NCBI GenBank assembly: GCA_007375925.1
Contig: VMFH01000005.1
Location: 1-15,520 of the forward strand
Direction: 5' to 3'
Length of the DNA stretch: 15,520 nt
From: Parcubacteria group bacterium Gr01-1014_72
Lineage (GTDB): Bacteria > Patescibacteriota > Minisyncoccia > Phycocordibacterales > VMFH01
The notes beneath the pieces are model-generated. The model was not told where the DNA came from, searched no databases, and saw only the letters and a program-made list of their open reading frames with translations. Shown here one piece after another: positions 1-5,874 of the stretch (its first letter is position 1; every line of letters starts with the position of its first letter). A program made the position numbers and the translations under genes.

Positions 1-222
1 CCTATGTGCTGATACACTCCGGCATCCGTGTCACGGGCGATAGTTGAGCCGACAACGTTAACGATCCCGAGCGTCAACACACCTTTTTCTTTGGCCTCGC
101 GAATGGCGGCGAGGGTATCGGCCGTTTCGCCGGATTGCGAAATTGAAAGCATTACATCACCCTCGCGAAAAACCGGCTTTCTATAGCGAAATTCCGAAGC
201 AAGGTCTACCTCAACCGGAATG
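1..222 (-). CDS. glmS: GlmS fragment (first SIS domain), runs off the window
   Basis: This reads as part of glutamine-fructose-6-phosphate aminotransferase, the enzyme that makes glucosamine-6-phosphate for peptidoglycan precursors. On the minus strand the frame gives GIPVEVDLASEFRYR, then LSISQSGETADTLAAIREAK and LGIVNVVGSTIARDTDAGVY. These are the classic first sugar-isomerase (SIS) motifs of GlmS, including the Ser/Gln/Ser/Thr phosphosugar-binding loop. The N-terminal glutaminase domain and the start of the SIS domain, which should lie to the right, are absent. A Mur-ligase-like sequence is joined in frame there instead. The C-terminal part lies beyond base 1. As it stands this piece has no start codon of its own. 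It is a true GlmS sequence but either a remnant or one half of an assembly chimera. Confidence 0.75.
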
Positions 223-449
223 CCGATTGCTTCGGCCGCGGTAATGGCCGCGAGCGCGTTCTGGCGATTAAAATCACCCGGCAAACGCAACGATACTTCT
301 TTGGGGAACTTATCCAGCGAATACAGCAAGCGTTTTTGGGCGAAAATGTTTGAAAGAAACGCAAATGTATCGGCATCATCTTTGTTCAACACGTGAATCG
401 GCGTTCTGCGGAAAAGTTCCGCTTTTGTGGTACCGGAGGTATCACTGGA
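223..449 (-). pseudogene. Mur-ligase-like fragment fused in frame to GlmS
   Basis: The same minus-strand frame, read upstream of the GlmS part, gives KAELFRRTPIHVLNKDD and then LPGDFNRQNALAAITAAEAI. These resemble the central-to-C-terminal boundary of Mur ligases (MurE-like: AK-x-LF, VLN-x-DD, PG-x-FN-x-x-NALAA). The ATP-binding N-terminal half is absent, and the frame is closed by a TGA at 450-452. The stretch between VLNKDD and LPGDFN also looks shorter than usual for MurE. No start codon with a ribosome binding site was found. The join to GlmS falls at about 210-230, where both families share a Gly-Ile-Pro-Val-Glu-like stretch. Bases 450-593, between this frame and the end of tmk, hold a small GGCTC/GAGCC hairpin (about 515-530) without a T tract and nothing else I recognise. 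Confidence 0.5.
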
Positions 450-593
450 TCAGTGTTGAACGCCGTATAGATACGACGGTAAAACCATGATTTGAGTGAC
501 TTCCATGTCCCGGTGGCTCATTCGAGCCTTTGGGTGGGACAAGTACTACCTTACTCCTTCTATATCCGTAGTCAACCTCCTCCTTGTGGAAAA

Positions 594-1268
594 CTATAAA
601 ATCTTTCGTGCTGCTCCATACACCAATTTCTCCACCTCCGGAATCGTTATCACCTCCTCTCCTCGCATACAATCAATCACCGTCCAGCGATATTTCTTCG
701 CGACAGCTCGGAAGGCTTCGGCGGCATTCTGCAAATGCCTAATGTCGGCCTCAAGCATATCCCGCTTTCTGCCCTTCGTGTACGCACGCGCCATCTTTTT
801 GTCCACAAATTTCTGCGCGGCGGCTGGGTCAACATAGAGGAGTATCGTCACGTCCGGCTTTGGAATACCGAAGATGCCGTACTCAAGCTCAATAAGCCAC
901 TTCAAAAACGCCGCTCTCTTTTTTGCGTCGCGAATGTTCCCCGCTTGATGTCCCATGTTAGAAGACACGTAGCGGTTGGAAATGACGACTCTGCCTTGAG
1001 CAAGCCACTCCCGAATCTCAAGGGACTTTTCATACCGATCCAGCGCGTAAAATATGGAGGCGCGCTTCGGACCCACTTCCTTTGTGGTACCATACTCGCC
1101 GCGAAGGTATCGTTCCACGAAGTACGCCGACGGCTGTCCGTACTGCGGAAAGTCGGCGAGTTCTACCGCCCGCCCCTCCCGCCGCAAACGCTTTGCAAGC
1201 AATTTCACCTGCGTCCCCTTCCCCGACCCGTCCGTGCCTTCTATGACGATAAATTTCCCTTTTTTCAT
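594..1268 (-). CDS. tmk: thymidylate kinase
   Basis: dTMP kinase phosphorylates dTMP to dTDP with ATP, the step after thymidylate synthesis. The 224-residue protein starts MKKGKFIVIEGTDGSGKG, with the P-loop GTDGSGKGT at about residues 10-18. The DRYEKS motif and NRYVSSNMGHQAGN (substrate and DRY-like region) follow, and a basic stretch near the C-terminus may act as the lid. Length fits the family. I chose the ATG at 1268 because it begins exactly at the P-loop domain and because the frame-corrected glyA stop overlaps it in an ATGA, which implies translational coupling. The longer frame running up to 1397 is only the shadow of glyA. The gene probably forms an operon with glyA, and no terminator is visible directly behind it. 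Assignment is secure. Confidence 0.93.
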   Translation of the reverse strand: MKKGKFIVIEGTDGSGKGTQVKLLAKRLRREGRAVELADFPQYGQPSAYFVERYLRGEYGTTKEVGPKRASIFYALDRYEKSLEIREWLAQGRVVISNRYVSSNMGHQAGNIRDAKKRAAFLKWLIELEYGIFGIPKPDVTILLYVDPAAAQKFVDKKMARAYTKGRKRDMLEADIRHLQNAAEAFRAVAKKYRWTVIDCMRGEEVITIPEVEKLVYGAARKIL

Positions 1269-2442
1269 TGCTTCCGTAGTATAGAATCGATCTTCCGTGC
1301 AATAGAGCGACAAAATCTTTTTCCTTCTTCCCCCGCGTCGTCTCAGCGGCAGTACCAAGCCGAATGCCGGATGGGTCAATGGGGCTTCGTTCGTCAAACG
1401 GAATCATATTTTTGTTCACAATAATACCCGCTTTCTCAAGTCGATCGCTCGCTTCTTTGCCACCAATACCTCTGCCATTCATCCAGACATCCACGAGAAG
1501 TAAGTGTGAATCCGTACCACCCGAAACAACGCGCCATCCTAGACGAGTAAACTCGTCGGACAAGGCCTTGGCATTTTTAACTACCTGTTGTGCGTATTTT
1601 TTGAACGCCGGAGCACTTGCTTCTTTAAGCGCAACAGCGACCGCTGCAATCTGATTGGCATGCGGCCCGCCCTGGAGGCCGGGAAACACGGCCTTGTCTA
1701 TTTTTTTGTCAATCTCGCGAGCGTCTCTCTTGCTAAAAATAAGCGCCGCGCGGGGACCGCGAAGCGTCTTGTGCACGGTCGTTGTAACAATATCAGCGTA
1801 TGAAAATGGCGATGGGTACACACCCCCCGCCACCAGTCCTGCAATATGCGACATGTCTACCATGAGAAGCGCATTTGACGCATTTGCAATATCCCGAAAC
1901 TTTACCCAATCAATAATTCGCGGATAGGCCGTAAAGCCCGCGACGATAATAGCGGGCTTCTCGCGTACCGCAATTTCTTTGAGTTCATCGTAATTCAAAA
2001 CTTCTGTCTCTTTAGCTACACCATACGGCACTTGCACCCAAAACTTTCCCGTGGCTGAAACTTTGTGTCCATGCGTGAGGTGCCCCCCGTGCGCAAGCGA
2101 CATACCCATAATTTTCCCTCCTTGTGGGACGAGCGCGACGTACACCGCGAGGTTCGCGGGAGAGCCCGAGAGCGGCTGGACATTCACCGCCCACTCCGCG
2201 AGTTTTAGTTTGAAAAGCGCGAGCGCTCGCTCTTTCGCCAAATTTTCAACTTTGTCTACGATTTCATTCCCACCATAATATCTAAGCGCCGAATACCCTT
2301 CGGCATACTTGTTCGTCAGCTCGCTCCCCAAAGCCTCTAAAACATCTTTGGAAACATAGTTCTCAGAAGCGATTAAGTTAATAACCGCCCTCTGACGTTT
2401 CTTCTCACTCTCAATGAGTTTCTTTACCTGAACATCCTTCAT
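1265..2442 (-). CDS. glyA: serine hydroxymethyltransferase, apparent 1-base frameshift near the 3' end
   Basis: SHMT interconverts serine plus tetrahydrofolate with glycine plus methylene-tetrahydrofolate, the one-carbon donor for thymidylate synthesis. The sequence shows LIASENYVSKDVLEALGS, NKYAEGY, LAHGGHLTHG, VDMSHIAGLVAGGVYP, the PLP-lysine motif TTTVHKTLRGPR, GLQGGPH and VSGGTDSHL. The frame is intact through GIRLGTAAETTRGKKEKDF, then runs out of family similarity and on into tmk as far as 1030. Shifting frame once at about 1311-1316 gives RSIARKIDSILRKQ and a TGA at 1265-1267 that overlaps the tmk ATG. That restores a normal C-terminus of about 392 residues in total. The missing base sits beside A5 and T4 runs, so a sequencing or assembly indel is likely. 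Start: ATG 2442, with a TAGAAT box seven bases upstream; ATG 2451 is possible. Confidence 0.9.
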
Positions 2443-2465
2443 AATCGCCATTCTACCAACCGCAG

Positions 2466-2498
2466 GCAAAAAGAAAAGGTGGGAAATTAATCCCACCT
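2466..2498 (-). terminator. intrinsic terminator behind the unknown gene, in front of glyA
   Basis: Read on the minus strand, an 8-bp perfect stem (AGGTGGGA / TCCCACCT, plus positions 2491-2498 and 2477-2484) with a six-base AT loop is followed by TTTCTTTTTG. This is a textbook Rho-independent terminator. It lies about 20 bases beyond the stop codon of the 2519-3019 gene and so separates it from glyA. Confidence 0.85.
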
Positions 2499-2518
2499 AG
2501 GAAAGTAATAGTAGGAAG

Positions 2519-3019
2519 TCAGAGGCGAATGCCTAAAAGACCTCTGTTATGAAGACAGAAATCCGGCTCCCATATAAATGCACTCTCCGCCCGATTTTTT
2601 GCACGACTGCGACAACATTCAACTGGCCCCCCTTGAAGATTTTCGTCCACAATATCATTAGGTATCACAAGAACACTTAAGCGAGGACGTAATTGTGTTG
2701 TTTTACAAATTGCAGTAACAAAACCCATCCCGCTTGCCCAGATAAAGCCTCCTGGTGGAGCAATGCGGTACACAAACTCTGAATAATCGGGGGTGTCGCC
2801 TGTCTCGTGATAAACCCAACAAATACTTGGTTCGAGTGCGCGTAACTGCTTCAATGGATTAATCCCAAAACTGAAGGTCACATCGAGGAGAAGCTGCAGA
2901 TGACCGAGAACACATCGTAGCCCTCCACCTAGGACATTATCGATGTTTACTCCTTTGAGATAATCGAGGTTAAACTTATTCGTTTCAAAAACGAACACGT
3001 CTACGGGTTTCTTTTTCAT
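2519..3019 (-). CDS. hypothetical protein, 166 aa
   Basis: I do not recognise this family. The protein begins MKKKPVDVFVFETNKFNLDY and has a mixed alpha/beta look, with a Gly-rich stretch (VLGGGLRCVLGH, about 28-39), PPGGFIWASGMGFVTA near the middle and several Cys in the C-terminal third (ICK, ECC, FCL). There is no signal peptide or clear membrane segment, and no catalytic motif I can name. The ATG at 3019 is chosen because GGAG sits eight bases upstream; the open frame extends further, to 3136, without another good start. It stands alone: the glyA operon follows after a strong terminator and the PaaX-like gene is divergent. A TTGACA lies at 3159-3164 on the minus strand, which would give a leader of more than 100 bases. 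It is likely a real gene because start, binding site and terminator all fit. Confidence 0.65.
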   Translation of the reverse strand: MKKKPVDVFVFETNKFNLDYLKGVNIDNVLGGGLRCVLGHLQLLLDVTFSFGINPLKQLRALEPSICWVYHETGDTPDYSEFVYRIAPPGGFIWASGMGFVTAICKTTQLRPRLSVLVIPNDIVDENLQGGPVECCRSRAKNRAESAFIWEPDFCLHNRGLLGIRL

Positions 3020-3102
3020 TGTGGATTCTCCACTGTCTCGCGGACATTTCTCACCACTCATCGGCAGGTGACGCCGCTGGCTTTCCGGCCACACGTTCCA
3101 AC

Positions 3103-3120
3103 TGTTCTTTCCAAAGAACA
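3103..3120. repeat. 18-base inverted repeat in the leader of the unknown gene
   Basis: TGTTCTTT-CC-AAAGAACA has eight-base perfect arms and a two-base centre. It lies between the TTGACA box at 3159-3164 (minus) and the ATG at 3019. The short centre suits a dimeric-protein operator better than a hairpin, although an RNA stem of six pairs with a four-base loop is possible. Its function is not known. Confidence 0.45.
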
Positions 3121-3165
3121 ACTTTTCAAAAACCACCTTACTGCCTTATCCATATTTTGTCAACC

Positions 3166-3201
3166 TACACAAATATTCTGCTATAGCTTATTATTTGTGT
3201 A
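3166..3201 (+). promoter_or_regulatory. near-palindromic promoter/operator at the start of the PaaX-like gene
   Basis: A 36-base near-palindrome (18-base arms, three mismatched pairs) is centred between 3183 and 3184. Its last base is the A of the ATG at 3201. Inside it are TACACA (3166-3171), a 17-base spacer and TATTAT (3189-3194), six bases from the ATG. The element can therefore be read as the whole core promoter of a leaderless gene. A longer perfect copy occurs at 3850-3893, behind the gene. The likely role is autoregulation by the encoded winged-helix protein, which is an inference. Confidence 0.5.
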
Positions 3202-3782
3202 TGGGACTTTTGGAAGAAAGGACGAAAAAACGAGGGCGACAGGTGCGGGTGCAGAAAGCGATTCTCTCGACCATTGCAACAGCAGGGCTCGTGAGCATCG
3301 CGCTCTTGGCACCGAATGCGCTTCAGGTGCTCAAGCAGTTCGGCTGGAAACCGCACCGTCGATCACGCGAAGTTATCAGCCGCGCCCGTGCGCGGCTTCT
3401 TGAACATGGACTCCTGACGCGAGACGGGCGCGGATTCCTCTCCCTCACTCCGAAAGGCGAGGCAAAATTGCGCCAACTGGAGTATGCGGATTACAAACTC
3501 AAAAAACCGAAACGATGGGATGGTAAGTGGCGTGTACTTATTTTTGACATTCCCGAGCGACGCAAGAGGACAAGAGAAAGAATTAGGCGGACTCTCGCCA
3601 CAATCGGTTTTCGCCTCCTCCAACGAAGCGTTTGGGTATACCCATATGATTGTGAGGACCTTATTGCACTCCTCAAGGCAGATTTCAAGGTCGGCAAAAA
3701 TCTTCTCTACCTTATCGTAGAGGAAATGGAAGGTGATCGTATGCTTCGCGATTATTTTGGCCTTCCCCCTTCCAATTCATAA
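3201..3782 (+). CDS. PaaX-like regulator with winged helix and Cas2-like domain
   Basis: The 193-residue protein has two parts. Residues about 15-95 look like a winged helix (STIATAGLVSIALLAPNALQ, then REVISRARARLLEHGLLTRD and a GFLSLTPKGEAKL wing). Residues about 107-187 match the Cas2-like ferredoxin-fold domain found in PaaX: WDGKWRVLIFDIPERRKRTR, then LATIGFRLLQRSVWVYP and NLLYLIVEE. The Asp of FDIPE sits where Cas2 nucleases carry their metal-binding Asp. No cas1, other cas gene or CRISPR array is present, so I read it as a transcription factor rather than a spacer-acquisition protein. The start is ATG 3201; TTG 3195 is also open, but the palindrome/promoter layout favours the ATG. No Shine-Dalgarno is present. 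The gene is flanked by two copies of one palindrome, which suggests self-regulation or a mobile unit. Confidence 0.8.
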   Translation: MGLLEERTKKRGRQVRVQKAILSTIATAGLVSIALLAPNALQVLKQFGWKPHRRSREVISRARARLLEHGLLTRDGRGFLSLTPKGEAKLRQLEYADYKLKKPKRWDGKWRVLIFDIPERRKRTRERIRRTLATIGFRLLQRSVWVYPYDCEDLIALLKADFKVGKNLLYLIVEEMEGDRMLRDYFGLPPSNS

Positions 3783-3849
3783 TGCCCTGCAAAGTTAACA
3801 CAATATCTTTTCCACTATGAATGATTTTCGTAGCGTCTCCCGCCTTTCT

Positions 3850-3893
3850 CCCCTACACAAATAATAAGCTATAGCTTATTATTTGTGTAGGGG
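3850..3893. repeat. 44-bp perfect palindrome
   Basis: There are twenty-two perfect base pairs per arm: CCCCTACACAAATAATAAGC plus TA, followed by its exact complement, with no spacer. The central 36 bases differ at only three positions from the near-palindrome at 3166-3201. By symmetry it carries TACACA-N17-TATTAT on both strands (plus: 3854-3859 and 3877-3882), yet no gene starts beside it. There is no T tract on either side, so it is not an ordinary terminator. Confidence 0.9.
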
Positions 3894-3894
3894 G

Positions 3895-3926
3895 TTAAAA
3901 AGCCAGCGAGGAACACTCGCTGGCTT
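3895..3926 (-). terminator. intrinsic terminator of the deaminase gene
   Basis: Read on the minus strand, AAGCCAGCGAG pairs perfectly with CTCGCTGGCTT (11 pairs, five-base loop) and runs into TTTTTAACC. It lies 18 bases past the deaminase stop at 3944. The T run is short, but the stem is strong. Confidence 0.8.
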
Positions 3927-3943
3927 AGTGGAAAAGACTTTCA

Positions 3944-4462
3944 CTACTGCTCTCCAATCACTGTATCGGTATGTGTGTGATCAAAAAGTTTATCGCTTCC
4001 CTCTAAGAGATATACATCGCGGATGCCGGCGGCAATCATCGCGTCCCAACACGGTGTACAACACCACCAATGCCCGTAGAGATAGAGGTCGGCGCCCGAG
4101 GCGTCCACCCCGCGCTTATGCGCATCTCTAACCGCACGCGCCTCGGCGTGATCTCTGTGCGAGGCACATCCAGGGCAGAGCCAGTACTTGGTACCGCTCG
4201 GCACTCTAAATAATTTTCGGATACAGTACTTTTGATGAAGATCGTAGGCCCATGAACCACGCCGCACTCGCGACTTATTGGCGCCAAAGGCCACCACGAT
4301 ATCATTCTTCACAATCACCGCGCCCGTCGGCTGTTTTGACTCGGTTGAGTGATCGTTTCTCACTTTTTCTGCTTCCTGCATGAACGCATTATCGGCGGGA
4401 ACATATCGCACCATGCGACCCTCCGGCATATAAGGATATTGAATATCGTCTTTTGAGTCCAT
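3944..4462 (-). CDS. dCMP/cytidine deaminase-family protein
   Basis: This is a zinc-dependent deaminase of 172 residues, probably acting on dCMP or a 5-substituted dCMP. The proton-shuttling HAE is at residues 105-107 (HAEARAV). The zinc Cys pair is in CCTPCWDAMIAAGI: C135 and C138 form the C-x-x-C, and Cys replaces the usual Pro before it. Extra Cys at 80, 96 and 99 (WLCPGC) precede HAE and could bind a second zinc, as in some phage dCMP deaminases. The N-terminal core PTGAVIVKNDIVVAFGANKS is typical of the fold. It is divergent from the thyA-family gene with only about 50 bases between starts, so both share one regulatory region. A TACAAT box (4471-4476, minus) lies eight bases before the ATG, suggesting a leaderless message. 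The substrate cannot be read from the sequence. Confidence 0.8.
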   Translation of the reverse strand: MDSKDDIQYPYMPEGRMVRYVPADNAFMQEAEKVRNDHSTESKQPTGAVIVKNDIVVAFGANKSRVRRGSWAYDLHQKYCIRKLFRVPSGTKYWLCPGCASHRDHAEARAVRDAHKRGVDASGADLYLYGHWWCCTPCWDAMIAAGIRDVYLLEGSDKLFDHTHTDTVIGEQ

Positions 4463-4515
4463 GTTGGCGTATTGTACTAACGCGCTATACTACCAGCAAG
4501 CTATACTACCCGCAA
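4463..4515 (+). promoter_or_regulatory. divergent promoter region with a tandem 16-base duplication before thyA
   Basis: Two head-to-tail 16-base copies (4484-4499 and 4500-4515; GCTATACTACC-A/C-GCAA) differ by one base. Each carries TATACT. The first (4486-4491) has TTGGCG 16 bases upstream, and the second (4502-4507) ends seven bases before the thyA ATG. On the minus strand TACAAT (4471-4476) with TTGCTG (4494-4499, 17 bases away) serves the deaminase. No Shine-Dalgarno is visible for either gene. Confidence 0.55.
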
Positions 4516-5351
4516 TGACTGTATTTGATGAAATCTACCAGTCGCTCGTCCGCGACATAATGACAAAGGGAATCGCGGAAGTGAGTGAGCGAACACGACA
4601 CGAGACGCGGGCAATTCCGGGAATGCATTTTTCGATTGACCTTGAAAAAGACGGCTTCCCGCTTCTCACGCTTCGCAAGATTCCGATAAAGATGTTCGTC
4701 GCGGAGCAAGTGTGGTTCATAAGCGCCGCGCGCAAACCCGAAGATTTTTTGCGCGACTTCACGCACATCTGGGACGACTTCACCAATCCGGGCGACACGC
4801 TTACCGTCGCCTACGGCTACCGATGGCGCAAGCACTTCGGGCGCGACCAGCTTGGCCTTCTCATTGACCTCCTCAAAAAAGAGCCGAGCTCGCGGCACGG
4901 AGTGGTCGTCACCTGGGACCCCGCGCAGGACGGACTCTCGCTCGTCAAAAAGAAAAATGTCCCCTGCCCCTACACATTCACCGTCAACGTCATCGGCGGG
5001 AGGTTGCATTTCCATAACATCATCCGCTCAAATGACGTCATTCTCGGAATGCCTGCGGATGTAACCGGCTTTGCGTTCCTTGCACATATTCTCGCGCAGA
5101 AATTGGGAGTACGCCCTGGTATCTACTCCCATTCTGTTTCAAACGCTCATATTTATGACAGCCATTACTTTGCGGCGGAGGAAATCATGAAGCGAAAGAA
5201 CGACCACGCGTTAATCCGTCTCACTCTCCCCCCACACACCTTTGATCGCGCTGAGAAAAAGGATAAAAAACTCGTAGATGAAATTTTTGAAAATCTCTCG
5301 ACACAGTATAAACCGCTTGAACCTATAAAAGGGTTAAAAATAGTTTTGTAA
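4515..5351 (+). CDS. thyA: thymidylate synthase-family protein with a dCMP-type Asp
   Basis: The 278-residue protein uses methylene-tetrahydrofolate to modify C5 of a pyrimidine nucleotide. Family landmarks are: SERT with R26, AEQVWF with E64, IWDDF with W86, SSRHG with R127, catalytic C151 in NVPCPYTF, RSNDVILGMPAD at 171-182, and NAHIYDSH with H212 and Y214. Ungapped alignment from R171 puts D182 at E. coli Asn177, the residue that recognises the uracil ring. Asp at this site is the hallmark of dCMP hydroxymethylases such as T4 gp42, where the Cys-to-Asp spacing (31) and the RSNDV motif also match. The usual His after the catalytic Cys is Pro here. DHFR begins one base after the stop, which points to a reaction that releases dihydrofolate, i.e. 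methylation. Start: ATG 4515, by family alignment. Confidence 0.88.
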   Translation: MTVFDEIYQSLVRDIMTKGIAEVSERTRHETRAIPGMHFSIDLEKDGFPLLTLRKIPIKMFVAEQVWFISAARKPEDFLRDFTHIWDDFTNPGDTLTVAYGYRWRKHFGRDQLGLLIDLLKKEPSSRHGVVVTWDPAQDGLSLVKKKNVPCPYTFTVNVIGGRLHFHNIIRSNDVILGMPADVTGFAFLAHILAQKLGVRPGIYSHSVSNAHIYDSHYFAAEEIMKRKNDHALIRLTLPPHTFDRAEKKDKKLVDEIFENLSTQYKPLEPIKGLKIVL

Positions 5352-5352
5352 C

Positions 5353-5874
5353 ATGAAAGTATTTATCATCGCGGTACAGACGGTTGACGGATTCATCGCC
5401 CGAAAAGAGAGCGAGCCGTCGTTCGCGTGGACGAGCGGGGCTGATAAAAAAAATTTTGTGGAGCGGACGAAGAAGGCGGGAGTGGTGATTATGGGGCGGA
5501 AGACATTTGAGACAATCGGCAAACCTCTCAAAGATCGTCTCGTTGTCGTGTACTCGCATAAACCCTTATCAAAGCAATTTGAGGGAGTTGAGCAAACGGA
5601 CAAAGCGCCCCGCGAGCTCCTCCAAGAGCTCGCGGGGCGCGGCTACTCCGAAGTAGCGGTATGTGGCGGCGCTTCCATCTACTCCCTCTTTCTCAAAGAA
5701 AGGGTGGTGGACACCCTCTACCTCACTCTTGAGCCCCGCCTTTTCGGCACAGGCATCAAACTCCTTTCCGAACCATTCGACGGTAGCTTACAGCTCGCGT
5801 CCAGTACAAAACTTGCCGCTAGTGTTCTACTATTAGAGTACACAATCACCTATGGCAGTTCTCACGAAAAATGA
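5353..5874 (+). CDS. dihydrofolate reductase, RibD C-terminal type
   Basis: The 173-residue protein belongs to the DHFR/RibD_C reductase family. It has MKVFIIAVQTVDGFIA at the N-terminus, the NADPH-binding VIMGRKTFETIG at about 45-56, DRLVVVYSHK, and the second nucleotide loop VAVCGGASIYSLFL at 101-114. It is expected to regenerate tetrahydrofolate from the dihydrofolate made by the ThyA-type enzyme directly upstream. The one-base gap after thyA and a 23-base overlap with the next gene show an operon. It is not a classical FolA (no typical N-terminal substrate loop), so a RibD-like reductase acting on another pterin or pyrimidine cannot be excluded from sequence alone. A strong inverted repeat at 5605-5640 lies inside the coding region, at the helix before the second loop. 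Confidence 0.78.
   Translation: MKVFIIAVQTVDGFIARKESEPSFAWTSGADKKNFVERTKKAGVVIMGRKTFETIGKPLKDRLVVVYSHKPLSKQFEGVEQTDKAPRELLQELAGRGYSEVAVCGGASIYSLFLKERVVDTLYLTLEPRLFGTGIKLLSEPFDGSLQLASSTKLAASVLLLEYTITYGSSHEK
5605..5640. repeat. 15-bp perfect inverted repeat inside the DHFR gene
   Basis: GCGCCCCGCGAGCTC (5605-5619) and its exact complement (5626-5640) are separated by CTCCAA. This would be a very stable GC-rich hairpin in the mRNA. It encodes the ordinary-looking helix APRELLQELAGRG (residues 85-97), so the protein is not visibly disrupted. Confidence 0.9.

Larger units (their letters stand above)
3806..3937. repeat. 12-base inverted arms placed symmetrically around the 44-bp palindrome
   Basis: TCTTTTCCACTA at 3806-3817 and its exact complement TAGTGGAAAAGA at 3926-3937 are each 32 bases from the edges of the palindrome at 3850-3893. 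All three therefore share one centre of symmetry (3871/3872). The arms lie in the 3' regions of two converging genes. The layout resembles a small non-autonomous element of 132 bases, but no target-site duplication is evident. Confidence 0.45.

Noticed and set aside
1030..1264. C-terminal extension of GlyA into tmk
   Set aside because: These codons are the tmk sequence in another frame; the SHMT C-terminus is recovered after a one-base correction.
1305..1320. Programmed ribosomal frameshift in glyA
   Set aside because: The A5 and T4 runs are not in the phase of a known slippery heptamer, and no downstream stimulatory structure is evident; an indel is simpler.
735..1424. 229-codon plus-strand open frame over tmk and the end of glyA
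   Set aside because: No recognisable domain; it is antisense to tmk, which has a P-loop and normal length.
1934..1959. AAGCCCGC/GCGGGCTT inverted repeat in glyA
   Set aside because: Only eight pairs with a ten-base loop, inside conserved SHMT coding sequence; probably chance.
3201..3893. CRISPR-Cas locus suggested by the Cas2-like domain
   Set aside because: There is a fused winged helix as in PaaX, no cas1 or effector gene, and only two palindrome copies rather than a spaced repeat array.
3850..3893. 44-bp palindrome as an intrinsic terminator
   Set aside because: No T tract follows on either strand; the adjacent 3895-3926 hairpin fits that role for the deaminase gene.
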